In this document: in pieces, positions 25,826-34,032 of the stretch | How positions within the stretch are numbered: the stretch's first letter is position 1 | Layout of the letters: each line of letters begins with the position of its first letter | Position numbers and translations under genes: made by a program | Source: Alphaproteobacteria bacterium | Lineage (GTDB): Bacteria > Pseudomonadota > Alphaproteobacteria > UBA6615 | Direction: 5' to 3' | Length of the DNA stretch: 39,001 nt | Assembly: GCA_003230015.1 (NCBI GenBank) | Contig: QIGO01000158.1 | Coordinates: 1 to 39,001 of the forward strand | The notes under the pieces: model-generated | Seen by the model: only the letters and a program-made list of their open reading frames with translations | What the model was told of the DNA's origin: nothing | Database searches by the model: none

Positions 25826-26611
25826 GTGTCCAGGATCGCGATCGGTGATAGTGCCCTTGTCGTCGCAATGGATCATGCCCGCACCCTCGGGGTTGTTCCG
25901 GGGCTTGAGGATGTCGGCGCGACCCTGGATCGTGTCCTTGCCGCCGGCGCCGACGGCATCATGACCAGTTATGGCGTCATCAAGCATTTCCATGGCCGCT
26001 TGATCGGCCGTGTACCGACATTCCTTCGCCTCGACGGCGGACCGTCCATCTACCGCGAGGATTGGTTGCAATACACCGAATGGAGCCTCCTGCACACGGT
26101 CGAGGACGCCCGGCGCTTAGGCGTCGATGGCGTCTGCCTCATGGGTTTTCTCGGCGGCGAGATCGAAATGCGGACCTACGAAATCGTCGCCCGCGTCGTC
26201 GGCGACTGCGCCAGCGACGGTTTGCCGGTGATGGTCGAGGCACTGCCCTGTCCCACCGACCGCATACCCGACCCGTCCGATCCCAAGGCCATTGCGGCGG
26301 CATCGCGCATCGCCTTTGAACTTGGCGCCGACATCGTCAAGACCTACTACACCGGCGACCCCGAGACCTTTCGCCATGTAACGGAAACATGCCCCTTGCC
26401 CGTATTGATTGCCGGCGGCGTGCGCATGGATACCACGCAGGCTGCTCTCGAGGTCGTGCATGGTGCCATCGCCGGCGGTGGCAAGGGCGTCGTATTTGGC
26501 CGCAACATCTGGCAGGACGACGACCCCGCCGCCGTCGTCCGCGCCATGCGTGCCATCATTCATGACGGCGCCTCGGTAGCCGACGCCATGACCATTGGCC
26601 GCTCTGGCTGA
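25826..26611 (+). CDS. Class I aldolase, DeoC/LacD/FbaB-LsrF superfamily
   Basis: A 261-residue TIM-barrel protein. It begins with LVVAMDHAR (phosphate/substrate strand), has [22 protein letters not shown] with K172 as the probable Schiff-base lysine, IAGGVRMDT and the phosphate-binding [10 protein letters not shown] near the end. This matches class I fructose-bisphosphate aldolase/LsrF-like enzymes, which cleave or transfer on phosphorylated keto-sugars. The start is GTG at 25826 with TAGGAG 7 bases before it. The FGGY kinase gene follows after 6 bases, so kinase product to aldolase is the obvious order of reactions. Confidence 0.9.
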   Translation: MSRIAIGDSALVVAMDHARTLGVVPGLEDVGATLDRVLAAGADGIMTSYGVIKHFHGRLIGRVPTFLRLDGGPSIYREDWLQYTEWSLLHTVEDARRLGVDGVCLMGFLGGEIEMRTYEIVARVVGDCASDGLPVMVEALPCPTDRIPDPSDPKAIAAASRIAFELGADIVKTYYTGDPETFRHVTETCPLPVLIAGGVRMDTTQAALEVVHGAIAGGGKGVVFGRNIWQDDDPAAVVRAMRAIIHDGASVADAMTIGRSG

Positions 26612-26617
26612 CGTGCC

Positions 26618-28153
26618 ATGCCCGCCGATGCTCCGCTGTTGGTTGGCATCGATGTCGGCACCAGCCGCATCCGCTCCCTGATCTTCGACATTGCCGGCGC
26701 GGTCCTTGCCCAGGCCGCCACCCCGACACCCGTCACCGCCCTCGACCAGGGCGGGTCCGAGCATGACCCCGAGGCATTATGGCAAGCGGTCACCCGCACC
26801 TTGGCCGAGGCCTTGGCGGACCTCCCCGCCGGCGCCCCCATCGCCGGCATCGCGGTCGCCAGTGTCGGCGAGTCCGGTGTGCCCTTGGATGACCGCGGCG
26901 AACCGGTCCATCGCGTCATCGCCTGGTACGACCGCCGCAGCGAACCCCAAGCGGCCTGGTTTGCGCGCACCGCCGGCCGCCGGCGCATCTTCGCCACCAC
27001 CGGTCTTGCCATCGACCCAACCTGCGGATTGTTCAAACTCTTATGGCTCAAGGACAACGCGCCCGAGGCTTTCGCGCGGACCGCGACATGGCTCAACATT
27101 GCCGACTGGATCGCTTTCCGGTTATGCGGTGTGCCAGCGACCGATTTCAGCTTGGCGTCACGCACCTTGGCCCTCGACCTGGCGCGGCGCCAATGGTCCG
27201 AGGACTTGCTGGCGCTGGCGCATATCGACCCTGCCATCTTCCCACCGCTACGGGTCAGCGGCACCGCCCTCGGCCCGGTACGCGACGAAATTGCCGATCT
27301 CGTCGGTTTGCCCAAAGGCGTCATTGTCGGCGTTGGCGGCCACGACCACATCTGCGGCGCCCTCGCCGAGGGCGTCATCCGTCCCGGTATGTTGCTCGAT
27401 TCCATGGGCACTGCCGAGGCTCTGCTCCGGCCAACGAATCAACCACGCTTCGACCCGGCGACTGAGGAACTGGGTTACCTTCAGGGCGCCATCACCGCCG
27501 ACACCGGCTACTTGGGCGGTGGCGTCTACAGCTCGGGCGGCGCTGTCGAATGGTTCCGCCGGACCATGGCCGGCGATACCCCCCACGCGGCCTTGATCGC
27601 CGAGGCCGGCCGGGTGCCGCCGGGTGCCCACGGCAGCCTGTTTCTTCCCCATCTTCGATTTGCTGCGTCGGCGGCCTCGGAAAATCCGGCCCGCGGCGCC
27701 TTTCTCGGCCTCCGCGCCGACACCGACCGCGGCCATTTATTCCGCGCCTTGCTGGAGGGCCTGGCGCTGGAAGCCCGCCTGGTCGTCGAGGCCATGGCCG
27801 CACTGCCAGGCTTGCCGCCGTTGCAGGAGATCAGAGTCACCGGCGGCAACACCCGGAACGCGCTGCTGCTGGCCATCAAGGCCGCCACATTCGGCCAGCC
27901 TCTTTATGTTTCGCAAGTCCGCGAAAGCACCAGCCTCGGCGCCGCCATTTATGGCGGCCTCGCGGCCGGCGTCTATCGGGACGTCGACCATGCGCTCGAG
28001 CACACCAGCCGGCCCCTCAACATTGTCGAACCCGATTCCGCTTGGACCGACCACTACGCCGAGCTCTATGATCGGGTTTACAAAGACCTGGCCGGCACCC
28101 TGCGCGACGTAAACCGTCGGCTTCACGGCCTGGTGGTGAGGGTGCCGGCTTAG
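26618..28153 (+). CDS. FGGY-family carbohydrate kinase
   Basis: A 511-residue sugar kinase of the FGGY family, the usual length. The N-terminal phosphate loop is VGIDVGTSRIRS (9-20), WYDRRSE lies at 103-109, the catalytic aspartate is probably D243 in GVGGHDHICGA, and the C-terminal nucleotide-binding segment is EIRVTGGNTRNALLL. It phosphorylates a pentose, pentulose or similar polyol; xylulose-, gluconate- and erythritol-type kinases all share this pattern. It is the second gene after the aldolase. With two sugar ABC importers and a lactonase upstream, this completes an uptake-activation-cleavage route for a sugar not identified here. It is convergent with the NAD(P)-binding gene, 5 bp apart. 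Confidence 0.92.
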   Translation: MPADAPLLVGIDVGTSRIRSLIFDIAGAVLAQAATPTPVTALDQGGSEHDPEALWQAVTRTLAEALADLPAGAPIAGIAVASVGESGVPLDDRGEPVHRVIAWYDRRSEPQAAWFARTAGRRRIFATTGLAIDPTCGLFKLLWLKDNAPEAFARTATWLNIADWIAFRLCGVPATDFSLASRTLALDLARRQWSEDLLALAHIDPAIFPPLRVSGTALGPVRDEIADLVGLPKGVIVGVGGHDHICGALAEGVIRPGMLLDSMGTAEALLRPTNQPRFDPATEELGYLQGAITADTGYLGGGVYSSGGAVEWFRRTMAGDTPHAALIAEAGRVPPGAHGSLFLPHLRFAASAASENPARGAFLGLRADTDRGHLFRALLEGLALEARLVVEAMAALPGLPPLQEIRVTGGNTRNALLLAIKAATFGQPLYVSQVRESTSLGAAIYGGLAAGVYRDVDHALEHTSRPLNIVEPDSAWTDHYAELYDRVYKDLAGTLRDVNRRLHGLVVRVPA

Positions 28154-28158
28154 TGCTG

Positions 28159-29037
28159 CTATGCTGCCAGCGCTGGCGCGAACACTTCGCGCACGAAGGC
28201 ATCGAAGGATCGCGCCGAATGGCCGGTCAGCCGCTCGACGGAATCGGTCGTGTAATCGCCCCAGCCATCGCTATAGGCCTGCGAATAATCTCGCAGGATC
28301 CCCGCCATCCAATCGCCCCAGCCCAGTTCTTGCACTGACGTAAAGACCGCCGCCGGCGGCACCGGTATGTAGGTAATGGTCCGGCCCAACACCGACGACA
28401 AGTTGGCTGCCGCATCGTGAAAAGTAATGCTATTCGGCCCGGTCAGTTCGATGGCCTGCCCGTTATGGTCATCCGAAATAACGCAAGCGGCGATACAGTC
28501 GGCAACATCCCGGATGTCGATAAGACCCATCTTGCCATCGCCCATCCCGAAATAGAAATTATCGCTCGTGGCGATGCTTTCCGCCGCCATGAACATAAGG
28601 GGCATAAACAGGTGTGGCCGCAGGATGACATAGTCCAGGCCGGACTTCATCAGTTCGCTATCGGTATGGGCGTGTTGGCGCGTATTGTCGGTCGGGCCAT
28701 CTGCGGTTGCCTTGAGCGCGGAAAGCCGCACGATCTTTCGAACCCCGGCTGCCTTGGCCGCTTTTATGACGGTACTGGCCTGATCGGTCGCGATAGGATT
28801 GGGCGGTGTGATCAGGACGATGGTATCGACATCCGCGATCGCCGCATCGATCGAAGCCGGGTCTTCGAATGTGCCGAACACCGCTTCAGCGCCCGCCGCT
28901 TTAACCTGCGCCGCTTTTTCGTCGCTCCTGACCAACGCCCGCACGTTAAGGGTTGAATTTTCCGCCAGTTGTTTGACCAGCAGACTGCCGATATTCCCGG
29001 TCGATCCGGTCACCAGCACGTTCTTGGCGCTACTCAT
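28159..29037 (-). CDS. NmrA-like/atypical SDR NAD(P)-binding protein
   Basis: A 292-residue Rossmann-fold protein. It has VLVTGSTGNIGSLLVKQL (the nucleotide-binding glycine motif), ALVRSDEKAAQ with the arginine that favours NADP, and IVLITPP, KIVRLSALKA and YVILRPHLFM as further family marks. It matches the NmrA/QOR2-like group: regulators or quinone/azo-reductase-type enzymes without the full Ser-Tyr-Lys set. The start at 29037 is chosen because AAGG lies 9 bases upstream; an ATG at 29046 abuts it. It lies just after the VOC gene, and both are divergent from a LysR regulator, so they form a small regulated pair. Confidence 0.88.
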   Translation of the reverse strand: MSSAKNVLVTGSTGNIGSLLVKQLAENSTLNVRALVRSDEKAAQVKAAGAEAVFGTFEDPASIDAAIADVDTIVLITPPNPIATDQASTVIKAAKAAGVRKIVRLSALKATADGPTDNTRQHAHTDSELMKSGLDYVILRPHLFMPLMFMAAESIATSDNFYFGMGDGKMGLIDIRDVADCIAACVISDDHNGQAIELTGPNSITFHDAAANLSSVLGRTITYIPVPPAAVFTSVQELGWGDWMAGILRDYSQAYSDGWGDYTTDSVERLTGHSARSFDAFVREVFAPALAA

Positions 29038-29048
29038 GTTTGGCATCC

Positions 29049-29399
29049 TTACTCTGACCAGACCGCAAGTTCATTTCCATTGGGGTCCGTGAAGTGGAAC
29101 CTCTTCCCGCCTGGGAAGTCGTAGATCGGTTTTTTGATAACGCCGCCGGCATTATTAACCTCCTCCAGTTTTCGCTCTAGATCATTGGCATATAGGACCA
29201 CGAGAATGCCTGGCGTCGATATTTCCGCGCCGTCGAGACCGTTGAAGCCGCCATCAATCCCGGCACCGGAGAAACTCACATAGTCGGGTCCCCAGTCAGT
29301 GAACTCCCATCCGAACACACGGCCATAGAAAGCCTTTGTTTCTGAAGTTTTGACCATCGGAAATTCTATGTAATTGATGCTGTTATTGGCGTGACTCAC
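29049..29399 (-). CDS. VOC (glyoxalase/bleomycin-resistance-fold) family protein
   Basis: A 116-residue protein with two VOC-type beta-alpha-beta-beta-beta units: INYIEFPMVKTSETKAFYG and FGWEFTDWG first, then ILVVLYANDLERKLEEV, GGKRFHFTDPNGNELAVW at the end. Metal ligands are not obvious, so the function is open. The GTG at 29399 is preferred because AGGAGGG lies a few bases upstream. The NAD(P)-binding gene follows after 11 bases. The 15-bp palindrome at 29457-29471 lies about 60 bp upstream. Confidence 0.88.
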   Translation of the reverse strand: MSHANNSINYIEFPMVKTSETKAFYGRVFGWEFTDWGPDYVSFSGAGIDGGFNGLDGAEISTPGILVVLYANDLERKLEEVNNAGGVIKKPIYDFPGGKRFHFTDPNGNELAVWSE

Positions 29400-29456
29400 C
29401 GGACCCTCCTGCGCTTGGAAAGGGGCATTATCTCGCGCCAACAGACGCTAGCAAAG

Positions 29457-29471
29457 TTCCAATAATTGGAA
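29457..29471. promoter_or_regulatory. Candidate LysR-type operator in the divergent promoter
   Basis: TTCCAATAATTGGAA is a perfect 15-bp palindrome around a central A, in the 116 bp between the VOC gene and the LysR gene. LysR proteins bind such interrupted palindromes in divergent promoters. A second short dyad, ATAG-TCTG-CTAT, follows at 29471-29482. Confidence 0.5.
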
Positions 29472-29515
29472 TAGTCTGCTATTATCGAAAGCACTATCCC
29501 ATTGATGGAAATATC

Positions 29516-30421
29516 ATGCGCGATCTGAACGCCATGGCCGTATTTGCTCAAGTGGCCCAATCGGGCAGCTTTTCCGCCGCTTCCAGGCATTTAGGGATGC
29601 CGCTCTCCACCGTCAGCCGCAAGGTTTCCGACTTGGAGGCCAGCTTGAAAGTGAAGCTTCTCGAGAGGTCCACCAGAAGTTTGCGTCTGACCGAGATTGG
29701 CGCCGTCTACCTCGATCACTGCCGCCAGGGCATGGCGGCCTTCAACACGGCCAATCTACTCGTCGAGGATCGGCAGGCCGAGGTCTCCGGGGTCCTGCGG
29801 ATTTCCATTCCCCCCAGTCTTGCCGAGAGTTTTTTTGTCCCCATCATCGGCCTCTATCAATCGCGTTACCCGAAGGCCAAGGTCGCCGTCCTCATTACCG
29901 AGCGCATTGTCGACCGCATTGAGGATGGCGTGGACCTTTCTTTCCGCGCCGGCCCCATGGCCGATACCAGCCTCATCGCCCGCAAGCTTGTCCGCTATCG
30001 CCATGTGCTCGTAGCCGCGCCGGCATACCTTGCCGAACATGACGCACCTCGCTGCCCGTCCGACCTCACCAAACATCGCCTGATAGCTTTTAGTTTCTGG
30101 CGCCAGTCGAACAAGCGTTGGACCCTTTCCAACGGCAAGAAACAACAGACCGTGACCTTCGAGCCCCATGTCAGCTTCAATGACTACGCCGCCGTTCACC
30201 GCTCGGTAGTCTTGGGGCAGGGCCTTGCCGAGGTGCCCCATATCCTCTGCGGCGAATCCCTGAGCGACGGCGCGCTGGTTGAGGTGCTGCCGAAATGGCG
30301 CTTTCAGGACATCGATCTTCAGGCGGTGCATACCGGCACCAAAAACATGTCGCGGCTGGTACGACTCTTTCTCGATACCTGTTCAGAGCATATCGGCGCC
30401 TACAACAGCGCGGGCCGATAG
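29516..30421 (+). CDS. LysR-family transcriptional regulator
   Basis: A 301-residue regulator with an N-terminal winged helix-turn-helix (MRDLNAMAVFAQVAQSGSFS and SRHLGMPLSTVSRKVSDLE, residues about 1-60) and a C-terminal effector domain from about 90. The SGVLRISIPPSL entry to the effector domain is typical of the group that controls neighbouring oxidoreductases. GGA sits just before the ATG. It is divergent from the VOC/NAD(P)-binding pair and likely controls it and itself through the palindrome at 29457-29471. Confidence 0.93.
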   Translation: MRDLNAMAVFAQVAQSGSFSAASRHLGMPLSTVSRKVSDLEASLKVKLLERSTRSLRLTEIGAVYLDHCRQGMAAFNTANLLVEDRQAEVSGVLRISIPPSLAESFFVPIIGLYQSRYPKAKVAVLITERIVDRIEDGVDLSFRAGPMADTSLIARKLVRYRHVLVAAPAYLAEHDAPRCPSDLTKHRLIAFSFWRQSNKRWTLSNGKKQQTVTFEPHVSFNDYAAVHRSVVLGQGLAEVPHILCGESLSDGALVEVLPKWRFQDIDLQAVHTGTKNMSRLVRLFLDTCSEHIGAYNSAGR

Positions 30422-30461
30422 GAACCGGGCTCCTTGGTCCATGCCTCAGACAAATCGCGCT

Positions 30462-30992
30462 TCAGGTTAGCCGGGACAGGATGAATTGCGCTCGTTTCTC
30501 CGGGCTTTCCCGGGGCAGTTCCACGACGTCATAACCCAGCTCTTCATAGATGCGGCGTATACCGTCACCGAAGCGCCGCGCCTCGTCATAGGTCATCGTC
30601 CGCTCGTCGTCATTCCGATAAATCTCTTTCCAGTCCGGCGTGACGAACACAATCTTTGCATAGCGGTAGCACCGTGCCGCTTGCTCTATATGGGCAATGT
30701 CTAGGTCGTACCATTTCCCGTAGCCGACAACATCGGCGACGCCCCGGTCGAAGAACACCGGCTCCTCATGTCCCCGCATCCGGCCGTACTCGAATAGGGC
30801 TCGGGATAACAGCAATTCAGTAAACAAGCGTGGGTCCTTCGCCGGCATGCCATGGCCATCGAAACTGCGCTGCTCCGCCAGGATTTGCCGTGCCGGCTCG
30901 TCGATGCAACCATGCCCGAGTTTTCGAAGCACATCCAGAACCGCCGATTTTCCACTACCGGGCGCACCGGTCAGGACAGTGAAATTCTGCAA
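30462..30992 (-). CDS. AAA/P-loop NTPase of the AAA_28 (NadR-like kinase) type
   Basis: A small ATPase of about 176 residues. Walker A is GAPGSGKS (residues 9-16 from the TTG at 30992), followed by an acidic loop and PVFFDRGVADVVG as the second acidic strand; RNDDERTMTYDEA lies in the lid region. This pattern matches AAA_28 proteins related to the kinase domain of NadR. The start is not certain: I prefer the TTG just ahead of the first strand, since longer versions run into the MOSC gene. Its position after the MOSC gene on the same strand suggests co-transcription but no shared task that I can name. Confidence 0.8.
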   Translation of the reverse strand: MQNFTVLTGAPGSGKSAVLDVLRKLGHGCIDEPARQILAEQRSFDGHGMPAKDPRLFTELLLSRALFEYGRMRGHEEPVFFDRGVADVVGYGKWYDLDIAHIEQAARCYRYAKIVFVTPDWKEIYRNDDERTMTYDEARRFGDGIRRIYEELGYDVVELPRESPEKRAQFILSRLT

Positions 30993-31035
30993 TTTCGTAA
31001 TCTCTTCTGCACCGCGCCCGATAGGGCCCAGCCTG

Positions 31036-31884
31036 CTAGCGCGGAACGAACACCGCCGGCTCACCGACGCCAATATGATGAGACTCAGACCCGCTGACGC
31101 GTGCCACGCCATTCTGCCCAAAAAACACCCCCCGGTCAGCCTCGCCCAGCAAGCCTTGTCGGTAAGTCGCCAAGCTGGCCAGCGGCTCCTTACCCATACG
31201 CTCGCCCGTCCTTTGATCTGTCGTCGTTACCAGGCAGCGGTCGCAGGGCTTGACAAGATCGATGGCGATGGCGTTGTCGACAACCAGGCTGCGGCTCGCA
31301 TCCTCGATATCGGCTTCTGTCCCCGCGACCACGATATTCGGCCTAAATCGCGCCATCGGCACCGCTACGCCACCCCGGCCTGTGATCACCTCATTCAGCC
31401 GTGCCAACGACGTCTCCGACGTCACCAGCAGCGGATAGCCATCGGAGAAGGCCGTGTGATCACCGGCTTGCGCGAAAGCCGGATTGCAGGCCCGCACCAC
31501 ATCCGGGGCGAAACGCACCAGATGCAGCTCGGCGCCGAGCAAGTCGGAGAAGAACGCGTCGGCCTCCGGGCCTTGCCGCAGCGCTTCCAGCTCGCTGCGC
31601 CAAATCTCGACGGTCATCCGTCCGCCGCCTTGATCCGGCGCCACCCTCACCGCGCCGCCCCCGTCAGCGGATAGCGCCAGCCCGTCCTCTCCCACCGCCA
31701 CATCCACATGGCTCAGCCGCGGATACCCCCGCTGGCTGATAAAACGGCCATCGCCATCGACCACCATCCATTCGCGGTCGAATGCCAGGCCACGCGGTCC
31801 AATGGGCGACCGCTCCAGCGCCATACCCCGGCAACCCTTGACCGGATAGATGTTGAGCGCCGACACATGGGCGACCTCAAGCAT
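31036..31884 (-). CDS. MOSC domain protein (YcbX/mARC type)
   Basis: A 282-residue protein with a MOSC N-terminal beta-barrel (VSALNIYPVKGCRG, GPRGLAFDREWMVVD) and a MOSC domain. The conserved KPCDRC at 212-217 supplies the cysteine that ligates molybdenum in mARC/YcbX enzymes. These reduce N-hydroxylated compounds with a separate electron donor. There is no 2Fe-2S domain fused to it, as YcbX would have, so the donor must be another protein. AGGAAGGA lies 9 bases before the ATG. A small NTPase gene follows. Confidence 0.92.
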   Translation of the reverse strand: MLEVAHVSALNIYPVKGCRGMALERSPIGPRGLAFDREWMVVDGDGRFISQRGYPRLSHVDVAVGEDGLALSADGGGAVRVAPDQGGGRMTVEIWRSELEALRQGPEADAFFSDLLGAELHLVRFAPDVVRACNPAFAQAGDHTAFSDGYPLLVTSETSLARLNEVITGRGGVAVPMARFRPNIVVAGTEADIEDASRSLVVDNAIAIDLVKPCDRCLVTTTDQRTGERMGKEPLASLATYRQGLLGEADRGVFFGQNGVARVSGSESHHIGVGEPAVFVPR

Positions 31885-31926
31885 GAGTAAGAATCCTTCC
31901 TGGCCGCGGCTTGCGCCGGGCCGTTC

Positions 31927-32979
31927 CTACCGAGAAACCAACTCCCTGGCCAACCCGGCAACGATTTGCGCCGCTTGCAGCACTTGGTCCCGCGTCACGT
32001 CCAAATGCGCCAGCGCCCGCAGCCGGTCCGGCTCCTGTGCTCCGATCCGCACGCCACGGGCCACCAACTCCTCGCTAAACGCCGCCGCCGCAAGCCCCGT
32101 CGCCGAAACGTCAAGAAAGGCGATGTTGGACTCTACCGTATCCGGCTCCACCGCGATCCCCGGCACACCCACCAGCTTCTCGGCGAACAACCGCATATTC
32201 CGATTATCCTCGGCCAGCCGTTCCACATGATGGTCCAGCGCGTAGAGACCGGCGGCGGCCAAGATGCCGGCTTGCCGCATGGCCCCGCCGAGCCGGTGTT
32301 TCCACAGCCACGCCTCTTCGATAAAGTCGGCCGTCCCGGCCAGCACGCCGCCAACGGGACAGCCCAGACCTTTGCTGAGATCGATCCAGACACTATCGCA
32401 AGGCGCGCTATAGTCTTTGGCGGAATCGCCCGTCGCCGCCACCGCATTGAATAGCCGCGCTCCATCCATATGCACGAGCAATCCATGCTCGTGAGCGGCC
32501 TCGCCAACCGCTTCCACGGTCGCCAGGGGCCAAACCGTGCCGCCGGCCAGATTGGCGGTCTGTTCAATCGAGACCAGCCGGCTCCGTGGCAGGTTGCGCT
32601 TTTTCGGACGAATAGCCGCCACCACTTGCTCGGGACTGAACACCCCGCGCTCGCCCGCGACCGTTGCCGGCATCACCCCCGCCAGCGCCGCCATGGCGCC
32701 CGCTTCGGTGGTGACGATATGGGCGTATTGATCCAAAATAATGGCATCGCCGGCCCGGCAGTGAACCAGGATCGCAATATTGTTGCACATACAGCCCGAG
32801 GGCAGGAAAACCGCCGCCTCTTTGCCCAGCAAATCGGCGACACGCGCGCACAGCCGATTGACGCTCGGATCCTCGCCGCGCTGCTCGTCGCCGACCTCGG
32901 CATTGGCGATCGCCTCTCGCATGCCGTCGGTCGGCCGTGTTTGGGTATCGCTCTGCAAATCGATAAAGTCGCCGGACAC
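31927..32979 (-). CDS. Low-specificity L-threonine aldolase family protein
   Basis: A 350-residue fold-type I PLP enzyme. FIDLQSDTQTRPTDGM at the N-terminus is the family hallmark; VHMDGARLFNA carries the aspartate that contacts PLP, and WIDLSKGLGCPVGG has K203, the expected PLP lysine. These enzymes split threonine or related beta-hydroxy amino acids to glycine and an aldehyde. The GTG at 32979 is chosen because AGGAG lies 8 bases before it; an ATG at 33012 has no ribosome site and would add 11 residues. It is divergent from the ornithine-cyclodeaminase-like gene, 69 bp apart, so the pair may act together on an amino acid. Confidence 0.92.
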   Translation of the reverse strand: MSGDFIDLQSDTQTRPTDGMREAIANAEVGDEQRGEDPSVNRLCARVADLLGKEAAVFLPSGCMCNNIAILVHCRAGDAIILDQYAHIVTTEAGAMAALAGVMPATVAGERGVFSPEQVVAAIRPKKRNLPRSRLVSIEQTANLAGGTVWPLATVEAVGEAAHEHGLLVHMDGARLFNAVAATGDSAKDYSAPCDSVWIDLSKGLGCPVGGVLAGTADFIEEAWLWKHRLGGAMRQAGILAAAGLYALDHHVERLAEDNRNMRLFAEKLVGVPGIAVEPDTVESNIAFLDVSATGLAAAAFSEELVARGVRIGAQEPDRLRALAHLDVTRDQVLQAAQIVAGLARELVSR

Positions 32980-33048
32980 CGTGTAGTCTCCTGTCACCTG
33001 GATTCTTGGCATGAAAAATAGGCCGGCCCAGCCGCCCCTGAGGAAACA

Positions 33049-34032
33049 ATGCTCATCATAGACGAAGCGACGGTCCGTCGGCACCTCCCCTGGCCCAGTC
33101 TCATTGCCGCCATCCGCGAGGGCTTCCGCCAAGGTGCTGAAATGCCCCTGCGCCAGCACTACACCATCCCTGTCCCTGGCGAGCCCGACGCCACCTTGCT
33201 GCTTATGGCGTGCTGGACCATCGGCGGTTATATCGGCGTCAAGATCGCCAATATTTTCCCCGGCAATGTCGCCCGCGGGCACCCGGCCGTCGCTGCCGGC
33301 TACCTCCTCATGAGTGGCCGTAGCGGCGAAGTGCTGGCTTATATCGAGGCCGGCGAGTTGACCGCCCGCCGCACCGCCGCCGCGTCTGCCCTGGCCGCCA
33401 GCACCCTGGCGCCGCGAAATGCCAGCAACCTGCTGGTCGTCGGCACTGGCCGGCTCGCCCCCTACCTTGCCCAGGCCCATGCCAGCGTGCGTCCTGTCAG
33501 GGATATCGCGGTCTGGGGCCGGACCCCGCAAAAAGCCGAGTCCCTGGCCGCGCGTCTGCGCAACGACGGCCTGCCCGCCCGCGCGACAACCGGTCTCAGC
33601 GACGCTGTGACCGCGGCCGACATCATCACCTGCGCCACCCTCTCGACCGACCCGCTAATTCGCGGTGAGTGGCTGAGCCCCGGCACCCACATCGATTTGG
33701 TCGGCGGCTACACCCCAAAGATGCGCGAGGCCGACGACGAAGCGGTCCGCCGCGCCCGCATCTTTGTCGACACCCGCGACGGCGCGACGCGCGAGGCCGG
33801 CGACATCACACAGCCCATATCCGCCGGTATGATCACCGAGGCGGACATCGCCGGCGATCTGTTTGATTTAGCCGCCGACGCCAAGTCCGGCCGCCGCGCC
33901 GAGTCCGAGATAACTCTGTTCAAGTCCGTCGGCGCGGCCATAGAGGATCTGGCCGCCGCCATTGCCGTCTACCGCGCCGAGACTAACCAACCTCATAGCG
34001 CGCCATCCAACGGCGGTCGATCCAGTCCTTGA
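33049..34032 (+). CDS. Ornithine cyclodeaminase/mu-crystallin family protein
   Basis: A 327-residue NAD(P)-dependent protein of the ornithine cyclodeaminase/mu-crystallin family. It has the N-terminal substrate segment (LPWPSLIAAIREGF, MPLRQHYTIPVPG), GVKIANIFPGN, a Rossmann motif LLVVGTGRLAPYL and the HIDLVGGYTPKMREAD segment typical of the family. Members act as cyclodeaminases, alanine dehydrogenases or ketimine reductases; the substrate is not predictable. The usual glycine-rich motif GxGxQA is changed to GTGRLA. GAGGAA is a good ribosome site before the ATG. Its 3' end overlaps the convergent FAD oxidoreductase gene by 50 bp. Confidence 0.92.
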   Translation: MLIIDEATVRRHLPWPSLIAAIREGFRQGAEMPLRQHYTIPVPGEPDATLLLMACWTIGGYIGVKIANIFPGNVARGHPAVAAGYLLMSGRSGEVLAYIEAGELTARRTAAASALAASTLAPRNASNLLVVGTGRLAPYLAQAHASVRPVRDIAVWGRTPQKAESLAARLRNDGLPARATTGLSDAVTAADIITCATLSTDPLIRGEWLSPGTHIDLVGGYTPKMREADDEAVRRARIFVDTRDGATREAGDITQPISAGMITEADIAGDLFDLAADAKSGRRAESEITLFKSVGAAIEDLAAAIAVYRAETNQPHSAPSNGGRSSP

